The translations under genes were made by a program, and so were the position numbers. The notes beneath the pieces were generated by a model. It was not told where the DNA came from, ran no database searches, and saw only the letters and a program-made list of their open reading frames with translations. From Variovorax sp. OV329 (GTDB lineage: Bacteria > Pseudomonadota > Gammaproteobacteria > Burkholderiales > Burkholderiaceae_C): a DNA stretch of 64,000 bases. Positions 26,559 through 37,219 of the stretch are shown in pieces; the stretch's first letter is position 1; each line of letters starts with the position of its first letter. The stretch is from NCBI RefSeq assembly GCF_900114785.1, contig NZ_FOUG01000014.1, positions 100,239 to 164,238 of the forward strand. The letters are read 5' to 3'.

Positions 26559-26737
26559 GCCCCCCGGCTTTTCACTTCGCTTCGCTGCGTGTAATTCGCC
26601 ACCCCCCGAGGGGGAGGCCCCGCCTGTGGCCTGGCAAAGCCAGTTCCGCGGCTCCGACTGGTGCCTTGCGGCTTCTCCAGTCGCTTCGCGCCTGAGGTCG
26701 CTTTGCCTGGCTGGGGCGACGGCCCGCCGCTGCGAAA
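26559..26737. repeat. Palindrome-rich intergenic element
   Basis: Between the convergent kbp-like and rhodanese genes lies a GC-rich block holding a CCCCC/GGGGG hairpin (26602-26614) and a CTGGC-AAA-GCCAG hairpin (26631-26643). Several TTCGCTTCGC-type repeats are also present. It probably acts as a two-way terminator. It has the look of a dispersed intergenic repeat, which one window cannot establish. Confidence 0.45.
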
Positions 26738-27181
26738 CTAGTTCTGCTTCCAGGGGAGGCCTCGCAGGCGCCAGCCGCCTTTGCGGCCGCGATGGCCTTC
26801 CTCGTCGTTGTCGCCCTCGAAGCCTTCGAGGATGTTGTAGGCGGCCAGGCCCAGTTCCGTCGCGCGGCGCGCCGCCGCGATGGACCGCACGCCGCTGCGG
26901 CACAACAGCACCACCTTCTGCCCGTCCGGCACCGCAGCCTGAATTCCGGCGTCGAAGTTCGGGTTGAGCGCCATGCCGGGCCATTGCTTCCACGCCACGC
27001 CGACCGCGCCGGGCACATAGCCGACCCATTCGCGCTCGGCGTCGCTGCGCACGTCCACCATCACCGCCTCGCCCTGGGCCACCCAGGCGGCCGCCTGCTC
27101 CGGCGTCACGTCGCCGGCATAGCCCTGCGCGGGCCGCACGCCCAGGCGCTCGGGACCGATCTTGGATTCCGGATTGCTCAT
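26738..27181 (-). CDS. Rhodanese-like sulfurtransferase
   Basis: This 147-residue single-domain rhodanese has the catalytic Cys94 in the six-residue active-site loop CRSGVRS. The upstream VDVRSDAEREWVGYVPGA segment is the usual rhodanese marker. The C-terminal tail is rich in Gly, Arg and Lys, ending RGRKGGWRLRGLPWKQN. It is cytoplasmic and would transfer sulfane sulfur from an unknown donor. The start at 27181 is favoured because the longer frame upstream adds non-conserved residues. It is divergent from the TRAP transporter operon. Confidence 0.88.
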   Translation of the reverse strand: MSNPESKIGPERLGVRPAQGYAGDVTPEQAAAWVAQGEAVMVDVRSDAEREWVGYVPGAVGVAWKQWPGMALNPNFDAGIQAAVPDGQKVVLLCRSGVRSIAAARRATELGLAAYNILEGFEGDNDEEGHRGRKGGWRLRGLPWKQN

Positions 27182-27381
27182 CGCTTCACTACCTCTGGTC
27201 TCTAGGGTTTCCGCCAAGCTTGGATTGCATTGGTTCGGCACATTCACATTGAATTCTCGATCCTTCGTGAAAACCCTCTTTGTCACGAATCGTCACCGTC
27301 CAAAGATGGCGGCCCGGGCTTTCGTTTTCCTTTCATTCTTGTGTGTGCATGCCCCTGCCCGCTTCTATGGAGACAAGCGCA

Positions 27382-28491
27382 ATGACAGAGAACAAGTCGA
27401 CCCGACGCCGCAGCCTGCTCAAGGGCGCAGCCGTGGCAGCCGGCGCCATGTCCGCACCGATGGTGAGCATGGCCCAGACCACCAGCTTCCGCTTCCAGAG
27501 CACCTGGCCGGCCAAGGACATCTTCCACGAGTTTGCCAACGACTTCGCCAAGAAGGTCAATGACATGGCGGGCGGCCGCTTGAAGATCGAGGTGCTGCCG
27601 GCCGGCGCCGTGGTGCCGGCCTTCCAGCTGCTGGAGGCGGTGAACAAGGGCACGCTGGACGGCGGCCATGGCGTGGTGGCCTACCACTACGGCAAGAACT
27701 CCGCGCTGGCCCTGTGGGGCTCAGGCCCGGCCTTCGGCATGGACCCGAACATGGTGCTGTCGTGGCACTACTACGGCGGCGGCAAGGCGCTGCTGGAAGA
27801 GATCTACAAGTCCATCAACATGGACGTGGTGTCGTACCTTTATGGCCCCATGCCCACGCAACCGCTGGGCTGGTTCAAGAAGCCCATCGCGCGCACCGAG
27901 GACATCAAGGGCCTGAAGTACCGCACCGTGGGCCTGGCAGTGGACATCTTCACCGAGCTGGGCGCGGCGGTGAACCCGCTGCCCGGCGGCGAGATCGTAC
28001 CCGCGCTGGACCGTGGCCTGATCGACGCGGCCGAGTTCAACAACGCGTCGAGCGACCGCGTGCTGGGCTTTCCGGACGTGGCCAAGAACTGCATGCTGCA
28101 AAGCTTCCACCAGAGCGGCGAGCAGTTCGAGATCCTGTTCAACCGCAGCAAGTACAACGCCCTGCCGCAGGAACTGAAGTCCATCATCGACTACGCAGTG
28201 CAGGCCTCGAGTGCCGACATGAGCTGGAAGGCGATCGACCGCAACACCAAGGACTACGACGAGATGAAGAAGGCGGGCATCAAGTTCTACAAGACGCCCG
28301 ACGCCATCCTGCGCGCCCAGCTTGCGGCATGGGACAAGACCATTGCCAAGAAGTCGGCGGAGAACGCGTTGTTCAAGAAGGTGCTCGATTCGCAGAAGGC
28401 CTTCGCGCAGCCGGCGGGCCAATGGCAGAGCGACTACATGGTCGACTTCAAGATGGCCTACAACCACTACTTCAACGCGAAGAAATCCTGA
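27382..28491 (+). CDS. TRAP transporter solute-binding protein (DctP family)
   Basis: The 369-residue periplasmic binding protein has a twin-arginine signal (TRRRSLLKG, then an Ala-rich hydrophobic stretch ending SMAQ). The mature part shows the family segments FRFQSTWPAKDIFHEFANDFAKKV, LKYRTVGLAVDIFTELGAAVNPLPGGEI and AEFNNASSDRVLGFPDV. These resemble the FcbT1/TakP subgroup, which binds 2-oxoacids, mannitol or chloroaromatic acids. It is followed by an intrinsic terminator and then the membrane subunit genes. The start at 27382 gives the Tat signal its normal position; ATG at 27367 is an alternative. Confidence 0.93.
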   Translation: MTENKSTRRRSLLKGAAVAAGAMSAPMVSMAQTTSFRFQSTWPAKDIFHEFANDFAKKVNDMAGGRLKIEVLPAGAVVPAFQLLEAVNKGTLDGGHGVVAYHYGKNSALALWGSGPAFGMDPNMVLSWHYYGGGKALLEEIYKSINMDVVSYLYGPMPTQPLGWFKKPIARTEDIKGLKYRTVGLAVDIFTELGAAVNPLPGGEIVPALDRGLIDAAEFNNASSDRVLGFPDVAKNCMLQSFHQSGEQFEILFNRSKYNALPQELKSIIDYAVQASSADMSWKAIDRNTKDYDEMKKAGIKFYKTPDAILRAQLAAWDKTIAKKSAENALFKKVLDSQKAFAQPAGQWQSDYMVDFKMAYNHYFNAKKS

Positions 28492-28521
28492 AAGCCTGCA
28501 GCTTGCCTCGATGAACGAACA

Positions 28522-28554
28522 GCCTTCCGGCGCGAGCCGGAAGGCTTCTTTTGT
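28522..28554 (+). terminator. Intrinsic terminator between TRAP binding-protein and membrane genes
   Basis: A perfect 10-bp stem (GCCTTCCGGC and its complement) with a GCGA loop is followed by TTCTTTTGT. It lies inside the transport operon, just after the binding-protein gene. Partial readthrough would give the usual excess of binding protein over membrane subunits. Confidence 0.85.
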
Positions 28555-28591
28555 ATCCGCCGCAGGCGCCCCGCGCGCCGGCCCTTCCCGC

Positions 28592-29248
28592 ATGAACACT
28601 CAGCGCATCCTTCACTTCGCCGATCACCTGAGCACCTGGGTCGGCAAGGCGTTCGCCTGGCTCATCGTGGCGCTCATGGTGGTGGTGTGCGCCGAGGTTT
28701 TCAAGCGCTACGCGCTGAACGCGCCCACCGCCTGGATCTACGACGCCAACAACATGATGTACGGCACGCTTTTCATGATGTGCGGCGCCTACACGCTGGC
28801 GCAGGCCGGGCATGTGCGCGGCGACTTCCTCTACGGCAGCATGAAGCCGCGCACCCAGGCCTCGCTGGACCTGGCGCTCTACGTCCTGTTCTTCCTGCCG
28901 GGCATCGGCGCCCTCACCTGGGCCGGCTGGGACTACTTCCAGGACTCCTACGCAATGCGCGAGCAGACCTTCAACGCGACACCGCTGCCGGTCTACCCCT
29001 TCAAGTTCGTGATCCCCGTGGCCGGCACCATCGTGATGCTGCAGGGCCTGGCCGAGATCCTGCGCTGCATCGTGTGCCTGCGCACCGGCGAATGGCCCGA
29101 GCGGCTCAAGGACGCCGAGGAGATGGACGTGGTGGAGCAGCAACTGGCCAGCAGTACCTACGTCGACGAAGGCGCCAAGCGCGACGTGATCGAGCATGCG
29201 AAAGCGGTCGATGAAGCTGCACGGCAACGCGGGCGGGCCAGCACATGA
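28592..29248 (+). CDS. TRAP transporter small membrane subunit (DctQ family)
   Basis: The 218-residue protein has four predicted membrane helices (about 22-42, 50-70, 95-118 and 140-165), the layout of TRAP DctQ subunits. It has a longer than usual charged cytoplasmic tail (~170-218). It forms the membrane complex with the large subunit. The ATG at 28592 is chosen because a longer in-frame start (28511) would place the terminator hairpin inside the coding sequence. Its stop overlaps the start of the large subunit by 4 bases. Confidence 0.9.
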   Translation: MNTQRILHFADHLSTWVGKAFAWLIVALMVVVCAEVFKRYALNAPTAWIYDANNMMYGTLFMMCGAYTLAQAGHVRGDFLYGSMKPRTQASLDLALYVLFFLPGIGALTWAGWDYFQDSYAMREQTFNATPLPVYPFKFVIPVAGTIVMLQGLAEILRCIVCLRTGEWPERLKDAEEMDVVEQQLASSTYVDEGAKRDVIEHAKAVDEAARQRGRAST

Positions 29249-31149
29249 GCAATGCGGCACTTGGCCTCACGATGCTGGCGCTCATCGTGGTCGTGATCAT
29301 GATGGGCTTCCCGACGGCGTTCACGCTGATGGGCCTGGGCATGGTCTTCGGCTTCTACGCCTTCTACGACCCGGGCAAGCCCTGGTTCGACAACCACGTC
29401 TTCGACCTGATGGTGCAGCGCACCTACGGGGCGATGACCAACGAGACACTGCTGTCCATACCGCTGTTCGTACTCATGGGCTACGTGATGGAGCGCGGCG
29501 CGCTGGTGGACAAGATGTTCCACAGCGTGCAGCTGGCATTCCGCCGCGTGCCCGGCTCGCTGGCGGTGGCCACGCTGATCATCTGCACCTTCTGGGGCAT
29601 CGCCAGCGGCCTGGTGGGTGCGGTGGTGGTGCTGATGGGCGTGATCGCGATGCGGCCCATGCTCAACGCCGGCTACGACACCCGGCTGGCGGCCGGCGTG
29701 ATCACCGCCGGCGGCACGCTGGGCATCCTGATCCCGCCCTCGGTGATGATCATCGTGTATGCCGCGGTGGCCGGTCAGTCGGTGGTGAAGCTCTACGCCG
29801 CGGCGATGTTCCCCGGCTTCTTCCTGGCCTTCCTGTACCTGCTCTACGTGATCGGCTGGGCGCTGCTCAGGCCCGAGGTGGCCCCGCGCCTGCCCATCGA
29901 CCAGCAGCGCGCGCCCATCTCGCCGCGGGTGGCGCACATCGCGGCGCAGGTCTCGCCGCGCATGCTGCCGGCCCTGCTCGTCTCGGTGCTCGCGCCGGGC
30001 CGCGTGCTGCGCACCGCCGCGAAGGATCTGCGGCTGGGCTGGACCACGCTGGTGGGCTACCTCCTGAGTGCGCTCGCCCCCTTGATGCTGGCAGCCGTCA
30101 TGCTGGGCGCGGTGTGGTGGTACGTGACCATCTATTCGCAGCAGGACAGCAATGCCGCGCCGCCGCCGGCCGCCATGGCGCAGGCCGAGGCGCCGGCTTC
30201 CACGCTGGCCGAGCCGCCGTCCAGCAGCGGCGGCCTGCAGAAGCCGCCCGGGGCCGAGACGCAATCCGCTTCCTCCGGCGACCTGCAGGAACCACCGGGC
30301 GCCGAAGCCGACCAGCCGTCCGCGGGCAGCGGTGGCGGGCTGCAGCAGCTGAACGAGCCGGTGGCCGCTCCGCATGCCGAGCCGGTGCCGCAGAACTTCT
30401 ACATCGGCTTCTGGATCACCGTCGCCTTCGTGCTTGGGCTGCTGGCCTGGTACTACTGGAAGATGGACGCCGAGCAACTCGAGATCCTGCGCATGCTGGT
30501 GTCCTCGGTGATGCCGCTGGGCATCCTGACATTGGTGGTTCTGGGGGTGATCCTGTTCGGCATCACCACCGCCACCGAGTCGGCCGCGGTAGGGGCGGCG
30601 GGCGCCTTCCTCATGGCCCTGCAGGCCCGCACGCTGAACTGGCAGCGGGTGAAGGAGGCGGTTTTCCTCACCGCCAAGACCACCGCCATGGTGTGCTGGC
30701 TCTTCGTGGGCTCGGCGCTGTTCTCGGCAGTGTTCGCGCTGCTGGGCGGCCAGAGCATCATCGAGCAGTGGGTGATGGGCATGAACCTCTCGCCGCTGCA
30801 GTTCCTGCTGTTGTCGCAGGCGATCATCTTCGTGCTGGGCTGGCCACTGGAGTGGACCGAGATCATCGTGATCTTCATCCCCATCTTCCTGCCGCTGCTG
30901 GCGCACTTCCAGATCGACCCGTTGCTCTTCGGCGTGCTGGTGTTCGTGAACCTGCAGGCTGCCTTCCTGTCGCCGCCGGTGGCCATGTCGGCCTTCTACC
31001 TGAAGGGCGTGTCGCCGCCCCACGTGACCATCAACCAGATCTTCGCGGGCATGATGCCCTACATGCTGATCGTGATCCTGTGCATGGTGTTCATGTACGT
31101 CTGGCCCGGGCTCACGCTGTGGCTTCCGAAGTATCTTTACGGAGGTTGA
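29245..31149 (+). CDS. TRAP transporter large membrane subunit (DctM family) with Pro/Ser-rich insert
   Basis: The 634-residue protein is the ion-coupled permease of the TRAP system, with about 12 or more membrane helices. Typical segments are GFPTAFTLMGLGMVFGFYAF, AGVITAGGTLGILIPPSVMIIVYA and TTATESAAVGAAGAFLMA. It is clearly longer than a standard DctM (about 430). The excess lies mid-protein: a helix-containing linker and a low-complexity Ala/Pro/Ser/Gly segment (about 300-380) between helices, containing two copies of a SG(G/D)LQ(K/E)PPGAE unit. Large FcbT3-type subunits have extra central sequence, so part of this is family-typical; the repeat-like insert is more unusual. Confidence 0.9.
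   Translation: MSNAALGLTMLALIVVVIMMGFPTAFTLMGLGMVFGFYAFYDPGKPWFDNHVFDLMVQRTYGAMTNETLLSIPLFVLMGYVMERGALVDKMFHSVQLAFRRVPGSLAVATLIICTFWGIASGLVGAVVVLMGVIAMRPMLNAGYDTRLAAGVITAGGTLGILIPPSVMIIVYAAVAGQSVVKLYAAAMFPGFFLAFLYLLYVIGWALLRPEVAPRLPIDQQRAPISPRVAHIAAQVSPRMLPALLVSVLAPGRVLRTAAKDLRLGWTTLVGYLLSALAPLMLAAVMLGAVWWYVTIYSQQDSNAAPPPAAMAQAEAPASTLAEPPSSSGGLQKPPGAETQSASSGDLQEPPGAEADQPSAGSGGGLQQLNEPVAAPHAEPVPQNFYIGFWITVAFVLGLLAWYYWKMDAEQLEILRMLVSSVMPLGILTLVVLGVILFGITTATESAAVGAAGAFLMALQARTLNWQRVKEAVFLTAKTTAMVCWLFVGSALFSAVFALLGGQSIIEQWVMGMNLSPLQFLLLSQAIIFVLGWPLEWTEIIVIFIPIFLPLLAHFQIDPLLFGVLVFVNLQAAFLSPPVAMSAFYLKGVSPPHVTINQIFAGMMPYMLIVILCMVFMYVWPGLTLWLPKYLYGG
30229..30306 (+). repeat. Tandem coding repeat in the DctM gene
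   Basis: Two copies of a ~30-bp unit encoding GLQ(K/E)PPGAE start about 48 bp apart, with a partial third copy (GGLQQL) after them. They lie in the Pro/Ser-rich insert and look like recent slippage or unequal exchange. Confidence 0.6.
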
Positions 31150-31161
31150 CACAAGATTTAC

Positions 31162-31181
31162 AGCGGTCGTAGGCGGCCGCT
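31162..31181. terminator. Hairpin after the TRAP operon
   Basis: An 8-bp stem (AGCGGTCG with CGGCCGCT, one G-T pair) has a TAGG loop, 12 bp after the stop. There is no T-run, so it is a weak candidate. Confidence 0.35.
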
Positions 31182-31219
31182 GACAGCCAATTGAAGGGCT
31201 TGTGCGTTGTGCTTGCAGC

Positions 31220-33775
<2,556 letters not shown>

Positions 33776-33778
33776 CCG

Positions 33779-33792
33779 GCGCCGGCCGGCGC
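33779..33792. terminator. Palindrome after the Gln-rich gene
   Basis: A perfect 14-bp palindrome, GCGCCGGCCGGCGC, followed by TATTTCC, lies 3 bp after the stop. It could terminate transcription. Confidence 0.4.
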
Positions 33793-33828
33793 TATTTCCA
33801 TCGGCCCCAACGGACATCCCCCAGCGGC

Positions 33829-33834
33829 TAAAGT
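33829..33834 (+). promoter_or_regulatory. -10-like TAAAGT before gor
   Basis: TAAAGT followed by GCC lies 19 nt before the gor ATG, with a GGAGGA ribosome-binding site in between. The leader would be very short. It is part of the TANAGTGC set. Confidence 0.3.
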
Positions 33835-33853
33835 GCCGCCGGAGGAGTTCCTG

Positions 33854-35263
33854 ATGGCCGATACCACTTCATCATCCAAGCACCCGCACGACTTCGACCT
33901 GTTCGTCATCGGAGGCGGCAGCGGCGGCGTGCGCGCCGCGCGCATGGCGGCGGCCCGCGGCGCTCGCGTGGCGCTGGCCGAATCCGGCGCGCTGGGCGGC
34001 ACCTGTGTCAACGTGGGCTGCATTCCCAAGAAGCTCTACAGCTACGCGGCCGGCTATGCCGAGGCCTTCGAGGAAGCCCAGGGCTACGGCTGGAAACTGC
34101 CGGCCGCGCCGCAGTTCGACTGGCAGCACCTGAAGACGCAGCGCGCCAAGGAAATCGCCCGGCTCAACGCGGTCTATCTCAACCTGCTCGACGGCCCGGG
34201 CGTACGCGTGCTGCAGGGCCGCGCACGCTTCGCGGGCGACGCACACACCCTGGAGGTCAATGGCGAGCGGTACACGGCACAGCAGGTGATCGTCGCCACC
34301 GGCGGGCGGCCCTACACGCCAGAGTTCCCGGGGCGCGAGCTCGCCACGGTGTCCGACGCGATGTTCGACCTGGAGCCTTTCCCCAAGCGCCTGGTGGTGG
34401 TGGGCGGCGGCTACATCGCCTGCGAGTTCGCCTCCATCTTCAAGGGCCTGGGCTCGCAGGTGACGCAACTGCTGCGCCGCGCGCATGTGCTCACGGGCTT
34501 CGACGAGGACCTGCGCCATTTCATCGCCGACGAGATGGGCAAGACAGGCATCGACATCCGCTGCAACGTGCAGGTGAGTTCCATCCACCGGAAGGACGGC
34601 GAGCTGGTCGTCATGCTGGACCGCGGCCAGGAACTGCGCGCCGACGCGGTTCTATTCGCCACCGGCCGCGTGCCCAACACCGAGGACCTGGGCCTGGCCG
34701 AGGCCGGCATCGAGCTGGACGAACGTGGCGGCATCCGCGTCGACGAGCGCTACCGCAGCTCCGTGCCCACCGTGCACGCGCTGGGCGATGTGTCCACCCG
34801 CATCCAGCTCACGCCCGTGGCACTGGCCGAGGCCATGGTGGTGGTGGACGAACTTTTTCCCGACCCGAAGCGGCGCGGCAACCCGCGCCAGCCGCCCGAC
34901 TATGACTTCGTGCCCACGGCGGTGTTCACGCACCCGAACATCGCCACCTGCGGCTACACCGAGGCGCAGGCGCGCAAGCGTTTCGGCGAGGACAAGGTCA
35001 CCGTGTACTGCACCGAGTTCAAGACCCTGCGCCACACCCTCTCGGGTCGCAGCGAGCGCACGTTCATGAAGCTGCTGGTCGACGACGCCACCGACCGCGT
35101 GGTGGGCCTGCACATGGTGGGCGCCGACGCCGGCGAGATCGTGCAGGGCTTCGCCGTGGCCATGCAGGCGGGCGCCACCAAGGCGCACTTCGACCGCACC
35201 GTGGGCATCCACCCCACCTCGGCCGAGGAATTCGTGACCATGCGCGAGCCCAGCGTGGGCTGA
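33854..35263 (+). CDS. gor: Glutathione-disulfide reductase
   Basis: This 469-residue FAD-dependent reductase regenerates reduced glutathione with NADPH. The FAD motif GGGSGG is at 20-25. The redox-active disulfide is Cys51/Cys56 in GGTCVNVGC. The NADPH-binding GGGYIACEFASIFKGLG, the ATGRVPN motif, and the C-terminal GIHPTSAEEFVTM with the catalytic His are all present. The start at 33854 is supported by GGAGGA immediately upstream. It is a cytoplasmic oxidative-stress enzyme, apparently monocistronic, with hairpins on both sides. Confidence 0.95.
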   Translation: MADTTSSSKHPHDFDLFVIGGGSGGVRAARMAAARGARVALAESGALGGTCVNVGCIPKKLYSYAAGYAEAFEEAQGYGWKLPAAPQFDWQHLKTQRAKEIARLNAVYLNLLDGPGVRVLQGRARFAGDAHTLEVNGERYTAQQVIVATGGRPYTPEFPGRELATVSDAMFDLEPFPKRLVVVGGGYIACEFASIFKGLGSQVTQLLRRAHVLTGFDEDLRHFIADEMGKTGIDIRCNVQVSSIHRKDGELVVMLDRGQELRADAVLFATGRVPNTEDLGLAEAGIELDERGGIRVDERYRSSVPTVHALGDVSTRIQLTPVALAEAMVVVDELFPDPKRRGNPRQPPDYDFVPTAVFTHPNIATCGYTEAQARKRFGEDKVTVYCTEFKTLRHTLSGRSERTFMKLLVDDATDRVVGLHMVGADAGEIVQGFAVAMQAGATKAHFDRTVGIHPTSAEEFVTMREPSVG

Positions 35264-35273
35264 ACGCCCCATC

Positions 35274-35299
35274 CGTCGCGGCAGTCTGCCGCCGCGACG
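35274..35299. terminator. Hairpin after gor
   Basis: A 9-bp perfect stem (CGTCGCGGC and complement) with an 8-nt loop starts 10 bp after the gor stop. There is no T-run; it may end gor transcription. Confidence 0.45.
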
Positions 35300-35328
35300 A
35301 CACGCGGGCGTTGCACAATGGAATCGAT

Positions 35329-36843
35329 ATGTCACACATGCCCGAATTCATCGCGCCCCAGCGCTTCACCGACGCCGCGGCCGCCTTCGACCAGGTGGAG
35401 CTCATCTACCGAAGCGGCCTGAAGCACCTGCGCGAGGCGATGCTGGGCTTCGTAGCCGGCCAGAGCATGCCCGGCCGCGTGCGGGCCTGCTACCCCTTCG
35501 TGCGGGTGCACACGCACACCAGCGCGCGCGGCGTGGCGGTCAACGGCCTGTCCTACGGCTTCGTCGCCGGCCCGGGCCGCTTCGAGACCACGCTGACCCG
35601 CCCGGACCTGTTCCGCCGCTACTACAAGGAGCAGTTCCGCCTGCTGCTGGAGAACCACGGCATGGAACTGGAGGTGGGCACCAGCACGCAGCCCATCCCC
35701 ATCCACTTCTCCTTCGCCGAGAACGACCACATCGAGGGCTCGATGAGCCCCGAGCGGCGCGCCCTGATGCGCGACGTGTTCGACCTGCCCGACCTGGGCG
35801 CGATGGACGACGGCATCGCCAACGGCACCTACGAGGCCCGGCCGGGCGAGGCACAGCCGCTGTCGCTGTTCACGGCCGCGCGGGTGGACTATTCGCTGCA
35901 CCGCCTGCGCCACTACACCGGCACCGCGCCCGACTGGTTCCAGAACTTCGTGCTGTTCACCAACTACCAGTTCTACATCGACGAGTTCGTGCGCCTGGGC
36001 CGCGAGGCCATGACCGACGAGAAGAGCGAGTACATCGCCTTCATCGAGCCGGGCAACGTGGTCACGCGCCGGCGCGGCATGGCGCCGGGCGCCTGCGCGC
36101 CCGATTTCGCCGCGCTGCTGGACGGCACCCAGGGGACGCCGCCCCCGCGGCTGCCGCAGATGCCCGGCTACCACCTGGTGCGCGAAGACCACAGCGGCAT
36201 CAGCATGGTGAACATCGGCGTGGGCCCGGCCAACGCCAAGACCATCACCGACCACATCGCGGTGCTGCGCCCGCATGCCTGGATGATGCTGGGCCACTGT
36301 GCCGGCCTGCGGCCCAGCCAGCAACTGGGCGACTACGTGCTCGCCCACGCCTACGTGCGCGAGGACCACGTGCTGGACGAAGAGCTGCCGCTGTGGGTGC
36401 CCATTCCGGCGCTGTCGGAGATCCAGCTGGCGCTGGAGCAGGCGGTGGAGCAGATCACGCAGGTGAGCGGCCCCGACCTGAAGAAGATCATGCGCACCGG
36501 CACGGTGGCCAGCACCGACAACCGCAACTGGGAGCTGCTGCCGGGCAACCAGCCGCAGCGCCGCTTCAGCCAGAGCCGCGCGGTGGCGCTGGACATGGAG
36601 AGCGCCACCATCGCGGCCAACGGCTTCCGCTTCCGCGTGCCCTACGGCACCCTGCTGTGCGTGAGCGACAAACCGCTGCACGGCGAGATCAAGCTGCCCG
36701 GCATGGCCAACCACTTCTACCGCGAGCGGGTGGAGCAGCACCTGCGCATCGGCATGGCGGCCATCGACATCCTGCGGCGCGAAGGCAGCAGCCGGCTGCA
36801 CAGCCGCAAGCTGCGCAGCTTTGCGGAAGTGGCCTTCCAATAG
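35329..36843 (+). CDS. amn: AMP nucleosidase
   Basis: This 504-residue enzyme hydrolyses AMP to adenine and ribose-5-phosphate, regulating the adenylate pool. It matches the Amn family over its length: an N-terminal AMN domain (about 1-175, including VRVHTHTSARGV and FSFAENDHIEGS) and a C-terminal PNP/UDP-phosphorylase domain (MVNIGVGPANAKTITDHIAVLRPHAWMMLGHCAGLRPSQQLGDYVLAHAYVRED and AVALDMESATIAANG). The start at 35329 (MSHMPEF) follows a short intergenic hairpin; an upstream ATG in frame would add only six residues. It is cytoplasmic and probably monocistronic. Confidence 0.96.
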   Translation: MSHMPEFIAPQRFTDAAAAFDQVELIYRSGLKHLREAMLGFVAGQSMPGRVRACYPFVRVHTHTSARGVAVNGLSYGFVAGPGRFETTLTRPDLFRRYYKEQFRLLLENHGMELEVGTSTQPIPIHFSFAENDHIEGSMSPERRALMRDVFDLPDLGAMDDGIANGTYEARPGEAQPLSLFTAARVDYSLHRLRHYTGTAPDWFQNFVLFTNYQFYIDEFVRLGREAMTDEKSEYIAFIEPGNVVTRRRGMAPGACAPDFAALLDGTQGTPPPRLPQMPGYHLVREDHSGISMVNIGVGPANAKTITDHIAVLRPHAWMMLGHCAGLRPSQQLGDYVLAHAYVREDHVLDEELPLWVPIPALSEIQLALEQAVEQITQVSGPDLKKIMRTGTVASTDNRNWELLPGNQPQRRFSQSRAVALDMESATIAANGFRFRVPYGTLLCVSDKPLHGEIKLPGMANHFYRERVEQHLRIGMAAIDILRREGSSRLHSRKLRSFAEVAFQ

Positions 36844-36846
36844 GTC

Positions 36847-37158
36847 TCAGCCGGCCCCGATGCCAAAATGCTGGCGAAAGGCCTCGCAGAAGCTGGCCGA
36901 GCCGGCCAGCGTCAGGCTGAAGCAGCGGCGGGGTGGGCTGCCGGGCTCGTCGCTCAACTGCAGCTCCGCATCCCAGTCGCCGCCCTCTTCCATCGGGCCG
37001 CGCCGGCCGGCGAACTGCGCCTCGGCCCAGGCCAATACGCCGTCGACCTCGGCCTGCACCTGCGCCGCATCGGCCTCGGTGACCGAGGCCATGGCGTCGA
37101 ACACGCCGGTGCCGTCGTCGCCCTCGCTGTAGTCGAAGTCCAGCCAGCGCAGGCTCAT
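36847..37158 (-). CDS. Conserved small acidic protein of unknown function
   Basis: The product has 103 residues, is acidic and Trp/Phe-containing (SLRWLDFDYSEGDDGTGVFDAMASV at the start), with no signal peptide, membrane span or known motif. An AAGGA ribosome-binding site precedes the ATG at 37158, and the frame has normal high-GC codon bias. That supports a real gene although the frame also runs open far upstream. It is 3 bp from the convergent amn stop and 61 bp after the ArsR regulator on the same strand. No function can be proposed. Confidence 0.7.
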   Translation of the reverse strand: MSLRWLDFDYSEGDDGTGVFDAMASVTEADAAQVQAEVDGVLAWAEAQFAGRRGPMEEGGDWDAELQLSDEPGSPPRRCFSLTLAGSASFCEAFRQHFGIGAG

Positions 37159-37219
37159 CGGAGTTCCTTCGTGCTTCGCACCGCGCTGCGAGTTGGCTTG
37201 CGGCGGCCCGGCGCGGCGC

